Assembly: GCA_946480055.1 (NCBI GenBank)
Contig: CAMLID010000052.1
Span: 1-22,420 of the forward strand
Reading direction: 5' to 3'
Source: an uncultured Lysobacter sp.
GTDB taxonomy: Bacteria > Pseudomonadota > Gammaproteobacteria > Xanthomonadales > Xanthomonadaceae
DNA: 22,420 nucleotides
Shown in pieces: positions 14,403 through 22,420 of the stretch. A program made the position numbers and the translations under genes. Every line of letters starts with the position of its first letter. The first letter of the stretch is position 1. A model generated the notes under the pieces. It was not told the origin of the DNA. It worked only from the letters and a program-made list of their open reading frames with translations, and did no database searches.

Positions 14403-14456
14403 TTCGAGCGCCGGTGCCCGCCGTTACTCCGGTGTTGCGGCGGGCACCCGCTCGAA
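14403..14456. terminator. Large hairpin, bidirectional terminator candidate
   Basis: The arms are TTCGAGCG plus GGTGCCCGCCG, and CGGCGGGCACC plus CGCTCGAA. They make 19 pairs with a CC bulge at 14411-14412 and a 14-base loop. The hairpin lies between the convergent YggN-like and fumC genes. Around it are a 9-base direct repeat ATTCGAGCG (14388-14396 and 14402-14410) and two copies of GCTTCGAAG (14462-14470 and 14476-14484). CTGAGTTTC at 14491-14499 pairs with GAAACTCAG at 14552-14560, which spans the fumC stop. No clear T-run follows on either strand. Confidence 0.6.
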
Positions 14457-14556
14457 CCTCTGCTTCGAAGCCGAAGCTTCGAAGCGAGCTCTGAGTTTCA
14501 CCAGGCCGCGCCACGCGCGCTGAGCTTCCAGCGCTCATTCCTGCGGCGCTCGAAAC

Positions 14557-16017
<1,461 letters not shown>

Positions 16018-16032
16018 TGCCAACTCCATTGA

Positions 16033-17682
<1,650 letters not shown>

Positions 17683-17702
17683 CCCGTACGGAGGCGACTG
17701 CC

Positions 17703-18131
17703 ATGGCAGACACCCGCGGCTGGACCCTGGCCGAGCATCGCGCCGACGACGGCCTGTCGTTGATGCGGCTCAAGCGTTTCGAGCGCGGTTTCGATTTCCG
17801 CGCCTACCCGGAGCGCTTGAACCTGATCTGGGCCTATCAGGACGACCGCAGCATCGACACCGCCTCGCCGGCCGAACTGGAAGCGATGCAGCGCTTCGAG
17901 GACCGGGTCTGCGAACGCATCGAAGCCGCCGGCCACAGCCTGCTGGCGATCGTGTTCACCGAACCCGACCACCGCGAGTACGTGTTCCACACCCGCGACG
18001 TCGCCGCCTTCATCGGCGTGCTCAACGCGATGCCGCAGGAAGCCACGCCCTACCCGATCGAGATCGACCGCGAGAGCGACCCGAACGGCGAGTTCTACCG
18101 CTCCTTCGCCGAGGCGATCGGCCTGCGTTGA
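17703..18131 (+). CDS. DUF695 family protein
   Basis: A 142-residue cytoplasmic protein with no signal peptide. The pattern NLIWAYQDD, then EAMQRFEDRVCERIEAAGHS, LLAIVFTEPDHREYVFHTRD and the closing DRESDPNGEFYRSFAEAI is that of the DUF695 family. Members are found as single domains or joined to regulator-of-RNase-E-like domains; their function is unknown. GGAGG lies 8 bases before the ATG, the strongest ribosome-binding site in this part of the window. The gene follows purB after 20 bases and is probably co-transcribed with it. The role in relation to purB is not evident. Confidence 0.8.
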   Translation: MADTRGWTLAEHRADDGLSLMRLKRFERGFDFRAYPERLNLIWAYQDDRSIDTASPAELEAMQRFEDRVCERIEAAGHSLLAIVFTEPDHREYVFHTRDVAAFIGVLNAMPQEATPYPIEIDRESDPNGEFYRSFAEAIGLR

Positions 18132-18156
18132 AGCAGGCCTGCGCTGAGTCCGCGCC

Positions 18157-18567
18157 ATGACGACGACGATGCGGCTGCTGCTCAATCTCGACGTCTCCGA
18201 CCTGGCCGCGGCCGAAGCCTTCTACGTCGCCGCCTTCGGCCTGCGGCCGGCGCGCCGCCTCGGCGACGGCGTGCTGGAACTCGACGGCGCGCAGGTACCG
18301 ATCTATTTATTGAGCAAGCCCCCCGGCAGCGTCGGCGCCAATGGTTCGGTGCGCGACTACGCACGCCATTGGACGCCGCTGCACGTGGACGTGGTCGTCG
18401 ACGACCTGGACGCCGCGCTCGCACGCGCGCTCGCGGCCGGAGCGATCCAGGAAGGCGCGATCCGCGAGGCCGCCTGGGGCCGGATCGTGCAGGTCGCCGA
18501 CCCGTTCGGGCACGGCTGGTGCCTGTTGCAGTTCCTCGGCCGCGGCTACGACGAGATCGCGGGCTAG
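18157..18567 (+). CDS. VOC superfamily (glyoxalase/bleomycin-resistance-like) protein
   Basis: A 136-residue single VOC domain protein made of two beta-alpha-beta-beta-beta halves. The first half is LLLNLDVSDLAAAEAFYVAAFG and onward. The second is LHVDVVVDDLDAALARALAAGA, ending in the typical VQVADPFGHGWCLLQFLG. His76 in PLHVDV and acidic residues at the strand ends could bind a divalent metal, but the substrate cannot be told; families include glyoxalases, dioxygenases and antibiotic-binding proteins. A TTA leucine codon at 18307, rare in DNA this rich in GC, sits in the tail of the first half. The gene starts 25 bases after the DUF695 stop. Confidence 0.88.
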   Translation: MTTTMRLLLNLDVSDLAAAEAFYVAAFGLRPARRLGDGVLELDGAQVPIYLLSKPPGSVGANGSVRDYARHWTPLHVDVVVDDLDAALARALAAGAIQEGAIREAAWGRIVQVADPFGHGWCLLQFLGRGYDEIAG

Positions 18568-18663
18568 CGTCGAGGGCTCCAGCCCCGATCTTCATCGCCG
18601 CATGAGCGACAATGGCGCGATCCGCGTGGCCCGCCGCGCCACCGCTACGAGCTCGTCCACCCC

Positions 18664-19893
18664 ATGGCCAAGAAATCCCCCGCCGCGCCTGCCGGCCCGT
18701 CCAAATCCGCCGCGATCGAAGTCGATGCCGCCCACCTGCCGCCGCTGGGCATGCCGGCCGAAACGTTCCTGCGCGATTACTGGCAGAAGCGCCCGCTGCT
18801 GATCCGCAACGCCTTCCCCGGCCTGGTCTCGCCTCTGGAACCCGAGGACCTGGCCGGCCTGGCCTGCGAAGAGGCCGCACTGTCGCGCCTGATCCAGCAC
18901 GACCGCGCCAGCGACGTCTATTCGCTGCGCCACGGTCCCTTCGACGAAGCCGAATTCCCGGGCCTGCCGCAACAGGACTGGACCCTGCTGGTGCAGGACG
19001 TGGACAAGTGGGACGCCGACGTGGCCGCGCTGCTGCCCGCGTTCGACTTCCTGCCGCGCTGGCGCGTCGACGACATCATGGTGTCGTTCGCGGCGCCCGG
19101 CGGCTCGGTCGGCGCCCATGTCGATCAGTACGACGTGTTCCTGCTGCAGGCCCAGGGACACCGGCGCTGGCAGATCGACGCGCGGCCCAACGCACCGCAG
19201 GACTTCCGCCCCGACGCCGAGCTCAAGCTGCTGCGCGAGTTCACCCCCAGCCACGACTGGGTACTGGGCCCGGGCGACATGCTTTATCTGCCGCCGGGCG
19301 TGCCGCACCACGGCGTCGCCGAGGACGCCTGCCTGACCTTCTCGGTCGGCATGCGCGCGCCCTCGGCCGCCGAGCTGATGGGCGACTACATCGATACCCT
19401 GGCCGCCGAGGCCGACGAGTCGCTGCGCTACCGCGACCCCGACCTGAGCTCGCCGGCCGACCCGGCCGAGATCGACGCCGCCGCCATGACCCGCGTGGTC
19501 GAAGCCCTGAACGCCTTGCGCATGAACGACCCCGACCGCCTCGGCGACTGGTTCGGCCGCTTCATCACCGTCTACCGCGCCGCCGGCGAGGTCCAGCCCG
19601 GCGGCGACGCGCGCTCGCGCATCGAGATCGAATGGGATCTTCAGCACGGCGCCGAGCTGCTGCGCCATCCCTGGTCGCGCATGGCCTGGCGCAAGGCCGC
19701 ACGCGGCGCACGTCTGTACGTGAGCGGCCAGGAACGCGCCTTGTCGGCGCGCGATGCCCAGCGCATCGCCAACGCCGCCAGCCTGGACGGCGTGGCTTAT
19801 GCGGCCTTGTCCGAAGCTGGGCGGGATGCGGTCATCGATCTCTACTCAGGCGGCCACTACCGCCTGCATCTGGACGACGGCGAAGAGGAATAA
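18664..19893 (+). CDS. roxA: Ribosomal protein L16 arginine hydroxylase-like JmjC/cupin oxygenase
   Basis: A 409-residue Fe(II)/2-oxoglutarate oxygenase of the YcfD/RoxA type. In E. coli the enzyme hydroxylates an arginine of ribosomal protein L16. The JmjC barrel holds the metal triad: GAHVDQYDVFLLQ gives His152 and Asp154, and YLPPGVPHHGVAED gives His215. FLRDYWQKRPLLIRNAFPGL at 35-54 is the conserved family N-terminal motif. LVQDVDKWD and FLPRWRVDDIMVSFAAPGGSVGAH (around 109-152) also match. The C-terminal part from 240 on is the dimerisation/winged-helix region of this class. It is slightly longer than E. coli YcfD (373), with an N-terminal Lys/Ala/Pro extension of about 20 residues. The gene begins 96 bases after VOC with no clear Shine-Dalgarno and ends 2 bases before the GNAT gene. 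Confidence 0.9.
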   Translation: MAKKSPAAPAGPSKSAAIEVDAAHLPPLGMPAETFLRDYWQKRPLLIRNAFPGLVSPLEPEDLAGLACEEAALSRLIQHDRASDVYSLRHGPFDEAEFPGLPQQDWTLLVQDVDKWDADVAALLPAFDFLPRWRVDDIMVSFAAPGGSVGAHVDQYDVFLLQAQGHRRWQIDARPNAPQDFRPDAELKLLREFTPSHDWVLGPGDMLYLPPGVPHHGVAEDACLTFSVGMRAPSAAELMGDYIDTLAAEADESLRYRDPDLSSPADPAEIDAAAMTRVVEALNALRMNDPDRLGDWFGRFITVYRAAGEVQPGGDARSRIEIEWDLQHGAELLRHPWSRMAWRKAARGARLYVSGQERALSARDAQRIANAASLDGVAYAALSEAGRDAVIDLYSGGHYRLHLDDGEEE

Positions 19894-19895
19894 AC

Positions 19896-20807
19896 ATGAG
19901 CGGCACGGCCTTTCGTATCGAAACCGTCGCTGCGGACGCCTACGCCGCGACCCTGCCGGAGCTGCGCGCGGTACGCGAGGCGGTGTTCGTGCGCGAGCAG
20001 AACGTGCCGGCGCAGATCGAACTCGACGCCCTCGACCCGCTGTGCCGGCATGTGCTGGCGCGCGACCCGGACGGCCGCGTCATCGGCACCGGCCGCCTCA
20101 CCCCGGAACGCAGCCTGGGCCGGCTCGCGGTGCTGGCCGACTGGCGCGGCCGCGGCGTCGGCGAGGCCCTGCTGCGGGCCCTCGTGGCCCTGGCCGCGGA
20201 ACTGGGTTGGCGCGAGCTGAGCCTGCACGCCCAGGTCCAGACCATCGGCTTCTACGCCCGCCACGGTTTCCTGCCCTATGGCGAACGCTTCGTCGTGGCC
20301 GGCATCGACCACCAGGCCATGCGCCTGCTGCCGGACGCGATCAACCCGGTGGAGTCGCGAGACGCCGCCCTGGCGGCCTTGCAGGGCGTGGTCGCCGGCG
20401 CACGCCGGCACCTGTCGATCTACACCCGCGAGCTCGATCCCGGTCTGCTCGACCAGCCCGAAGTCGTGGCCGCGCTGCGCCGCCACGCCACCGCCGGCGG
20501 CCAGGTCCGGATCCTGCTCCAGGACCCGGCCGCGCCGCAGCGCGCGATCGCTCCGCTGTTGAACCTGGGCCAGCGCCTGACCACCGCCTTCGAGTTCCGC
20601 GCCATCGAGGAGCCGGTCGACCGCGGCTACCCCTCGGCCTATGTCTACAACGATGTCGGCGGCTGGTATTTCCGTGCTCTGGGGCACCGTTTCGAAGGCG
20701 AAACCCGGCTCGACGCGCCGGCGCGGGCGCGCCAGCTGCGCGCTCATTTCGATCCGGTCTGGGAACGCGCCCGCCTGTGCAGCGAGTACCGCGCGCTCGG
20801 CATCTGA
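19896..20807 (+). CDS. GNAT acetyltransferase fused to a C-terminal DUF7931-like domain
   Basis: A 303-residue two-domain protein. Residues 1-145 are an ElaA-like GNAT acetyltransferase: LRAVREAVFVREQNVPAQIE at 23-42, RVIGTGRLTP, then the acetyl-CoA loop LAVLADWRGRGVGEALLRAL at 77-96, and FYARHGFLPYGERF at 119-132. Residues 155-303 form a second domain (RRHLSIYTRELDPGLLD, QVRILLQDP, YVYNDVGGWYFRALGHRFEG). It has a phospholipase-D-like rhythm but no HKD motif, and I believe it is the domain called DUF7931. The fusion is seen in related gammaproteobacteria as I recall. The ATG follows the roxA stop by 2 bases, so the two are certainly co-transcribed. The acetyl acceptor is unknown; position beside a ribosomal-protein hydroxylase makes translation-linked substrates conceivable. 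Confidence 0.83.
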   Translation: MSGTAFRIETVAADAYAATLPELRAVREAVFVREQNVPAQIELDALDPLCRHVLARDPDGRVIGTGRLTPERSLGRLAVLADWRGRGVGEALLRALVALAAELGWRELSLHAQVQTIGFYARHGFLPYGERFVVAGIDHQAMRLLPDAINPVESRDAALAALQGVVAGARRHLSIYTRELDPGLLDQPEVVAALRRHATAGGQVRILLQDPAAPQRAIAPLLNLGQRLTTAFEFRAIEEPVDRGYPSAYVYNDVGGWYFRALGHRFEGETRLDAPARARQLRAHFDPVWERARLCSEYRALGI

Positions 20808-21110
20808 GCTAGCGGCCCGATGCGGGCCCGATGCCGGACCGTGCTCGACGCCCCGAGTCGAAAGGTGGTGCTGGACAGGTGTTGGGACCGTGCCCCGACG
20901 CCCGAGGCGAGCCCCGGCCTGAGTCCGCGCTAAACCGCGACGCTACTGCCCGCGCCTGCCGCGCGGCTTGAATCCCGTATCGCCAGCCCAAGATTTCCAG
21001 GGCTTGCCGCAACGGCCGTTTCGACGGTCCGGCCCGGCCGGCAGCCGGAAATCGAACGAAATCTGTCGCTTAGACCTAAGTAGTTATGCCGCTGGGCTTA
21101 ACACTACCGC
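20808..21110. other. Intergenic region upstream of the sucA promoter
   Basis: I see no gene here. A short hairpin, GGCCC-GATGC-GGGCC at 20814-20828, and a direct repeat of GCCCGATGC follow the GNAT stop and may weakly terminate. From about 21050 the sequence becomes much richer in A/T (AAATCTGTCGCTTAGACCTAAG), as expected for a strong promoter region ahead of sucA. Confidence 0.5.
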
Positions 21111-21116
21111 TATAAT
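21111..21116 (+). promoter_or_regulatory. Consensus -10 box of sucA
   Basis: TATAAT is a perfect -10 hexamer, set in an A/T-rich patch. No convincing -35 hexamer lies 16-18 bases upstream (the bases there read GCCGCT), so an activator may be needed. Transcription would begin near 21123, giving a leader of about 74 bases before the sucA GTG. Confidence 0.55.
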
Positions 21117-21125
21117 TCCGATCCT

Positions 21126-21191
21126 ATGTCCGCGCAAAGCGTCGAACGCACGCGTGCGACTCCAATTCCGCCCCCTAGAGTTTCCCGATAA
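21126..21191 (+). other. 21-codon upstream ORF in the sucA leader
   Basis: ATG at 21126 to TAA at 21189-21191 encodes MSAQSVERTRATPIPPPRVSR. If transcription starts near 21123, the ATG sits at or within 3 bases of the RNA 5' end, so it could be translated as a leaderless ORF. Its stop lies 5 bases before the sucA GTG, close enough for reinitiation. It contains the palindrome CGCACGCGTGCG at 21147-21158 and a Pro-rich stretch (PIPPP) near the end that could slow ribosomes. It may also be a chance ORF. Confidence 0.3.
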
Positions 21192-21196
21192 CCATC

Positions 21197-22420
21197 GTGG
21201 ACAGTCTCCTGAAGCAGTTCTCCCAGTCCTCGCAACTCGGCGCCAACGCCGCCTTCATCGAAGACCTGTACGAGCAGTACCTGGTCGATCCCGACAGCGT
21301 CGGGACCAAATGGAAGGCTTACTTCGACGGTTTCAAGGGCCGTGAAGCCGGCGACGTGCCGCATTCGGCCGCCATCGACTCCATCGCCCAGGCCAGCCGG
21401 GCCGCCGCACGCGGCCTGCTTAACGGCAGCGCCGCGACGACCGGTGCCGGTCCCGGCGACGAACGCGAACGCGGGGTCGGCAAGCTGATCACCGCCTACC
21501 GTTCGCGCGGCCACCTCGCCGCCGACATCGACCCTTTGGGCCTGCTCGAGAAGCCCGACGCGCCGGACCTGGCGCTGGGCTTCCACCGCCTGTCCGAAAG
21601 CGACCTGGCCGGCGAGTTCAGCACCGGCGGCGTGGCCGGCAAGGAACGCATGAAGCTGAGCGACCTGGTCGCCCTGCTCAAGGCGACCTACACCGGTCCG
21701 ATCGGCGCCGAGTTCATGCACATCGCCGACGCCGAACAGCGTCGCTGGATGTACGAGCGCCTGGAAACCGCGGCCGGCAACTACGGCCGCAGCGCCGCCG
21801 ACAAGCAGCGCATCCTCGAGCGCCTGACCGCGGCCGACGGCCTGGAACGCTACCTGGGCACCAAGTACGTCGGCCAGAAGCGCTTCTCGCTGGAAGGCGG
21901 CGACGCCCTGATTCCGCTGATGGACACCACCATCCGCCGCGCCGGCGAGCACGGCGCCCAGGACGTGGTCATCGGCATGGCCCACCGCGGCCGCCTCAAC
22001 GTCCTGGTCAATACCCTGGGCAAGCCGCCGCGCAAGCTGTTCGACGAGTTCGAAGGCAAGTTCGAGCATGTCGAAGGCGACCTCGCCCACACCGGCGACG
22101 TCAAATACCACATGGGCTTCAGCGCCGACGTCGCCACTCCCGGCGGCCCGGTCCACCTGGCGCTGGCGTTCAACCCCTCGCACCTGGAAATCGTCAACCC
22201 GGTGGTCGCCGGCAGCGTGCGTTCGCGCCAGACCCGCCGCGGCGACCAGGGCCGCAACCAGGTCCTGCCGATCCTGCTGCACGGCGACGCCGCGTTCGCC
22301 GGTCAGGGCGTGGGCATGGAACTGCTGCAGATGTCGCAGGCGCGCGGTTTCGCGGTCGGCGGCACGCTCCACATCGTGATCAACAACCAGGTCGGCTTCA
22401 CCACCAGCGAACGCCAGGAC
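21197..22420 (+). CDS. sucA: 2-oxoglutarate dehydrogenase E1 component (partial, 5' part)
   Basis: The first 408 residues of the thiamine-diphosphate-dependent E1 subunit of the 2-oxoglutarate dehydrogenase complex, which decarboxylates 2-oxoglutarate in the TCA cycle. The gene runs off the right edge with no stop. DSLLKQFSQSSQ starts the protein, followed by AAFIEDLYEQYLVDPDSVG and WKAYFDGF, the conserved N-terminal domain. Then come EFMHIADAEQRRWMYERLE, VVIGMAHRGRLNVLVNTLGK, AFNPSHLEIVNPVVAGSVRS and the ThDP-binding region ILLHGDAAFAGQG to INNQVGFTTS. The start is a GTG at 21197 with no visible Shine-Dalgarno, but homologous proteins begin at this point. sucB and lpd would be expected downstream. 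A TATAAT box lies 80 bases upstream, and a 21-codon ORF ends 5 bases before the GTG. Confidence 0.96.
   Translation, partial: MDSLLKQFSQSSQLGANAAFIEDLYEQYLVDPDSVGTKWKAYFDGFKGREAGDVPHSAAIDSIAQASRAAARGLLNGSAATTGAGPGDERERGVGKLITAYRSRGHLAADIDPLGLLEKPDAPDLALGFHRLSESDLAGEFSTGGVAGKERMKLSDLVALLKATYTGPIGAEFMHIADAEQRRWMYERLETAAGNYGRSAADKQRILERLTAADGLERYLGTKYVGQKRFSLEGGDALIPLMDTTIRRAGEHGAQDVVIGMAHRGRLNVLVNTLGKPPRKLFDEFEGKFEHVEGDLAHTGDVKYHMGFSADVATPGGPVHLALAFNPSHLEIVNPVVAGSVRSRQTRRGDQGRNQVLPILLHGDAAFAGQGVGMELLQMSQARGFAVGGTLHIVINNQVGFTTSERQD

Noticed and set aside
18307..18309. A TTA leucine codon in the VOC gene as a possible regulatory rare codon.
   Set aside because: TTA-based control is known from Streptomyces, not from this group; a single rare codon is not evidence.
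20360..20807. A phospholipase D nuclease domain in the C-terminal half of the GNAT fusion.
   Set aside because: No HKD motif (HxK...D) is present, so catalytic PLD activity cannot be supported.

Overview
The window reads as a chromosomal segment of a high-GC gammaproteobacterium of the Lysobacter/Xanthomonas group (Xanthomonadaceae). I base this on the strong G/C third-position bias, the gene families (metH, an AT3-SGNH acyltransferase, a YtrA-type GntR regulator with its ABC exporter, roxA, sucA starting VDSLLKQF) and a REP-like inverted repeat of the kind scattered through these genomes. The species assignment is inference. I see no phage, insertion sequence, CRISPR array, tRNA or rRNA gene.

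Layout. (1) 1-2660, plus strand: the 3' end of metH, a permuted NlpC/P60-like cysteine hydrolase, a 431-base non-coding stretch with a branched REP-like element and a 26-base palindrome, and an alpha/beta hydrolase. (2) 2700-10065, minus strand: an exported glutathione peroxidase, two adjacent periplasmic FKBP-type prolyl isomerases, UDP-glucose 6-dehydrogenase overlapping or abutting slyX, a DUF2058 (YaiL-like) protein and an AT3-SGNH O-acyltransferase. (3) 10122-14388, plus strand: the most distinctive region. An extended -10 promoter is covered by a GGTG-N16-CACC palindrome. It drives a secreted Ala-rich leader protein of unknown function, a YtrA-family GntR repressor, an ABC ATPase, an ABC-2 permease, an exported protein with seven GSG(D/S) repeats (DUF4097-like) and a YggN-like (DUF2884) lipoprotein. 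(4) 14389-14556: a convergent intergenic region full of inverted repeats. (5) 14557-16017, minus: class II fumarase. Divergent from it, 16306-20807, plus: purB, a DUF695 protein, a VOC/glyoxalase protein, the ribosomal-protein hydroxylase roxA and a GNAT acetyltransferase fused to a second domain. (6) 20808-21196: a leader region with a consensus -10 box and a 21-codon upstream ORF. (7) 21197-end: sucA, running off the window.

How the genes work together. Most are housekeeping or envelope genes. fumC and sucA belong to the TCA cycle, and purB also releases fumarate. The FKBP pair and the exported peroxidase suit periplasmic folding and oxidant defence. ugd and the acyltransferase serve surface polysaccharide chemistry, although no glycosyltransferase is nearby. 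The YtrA operon looks like a self-regulated envelope-response module: the repressor, transporter and three exported proteins lie in a row behind one operator-covered promoter. It is the best candidate here for an incompletely described system.
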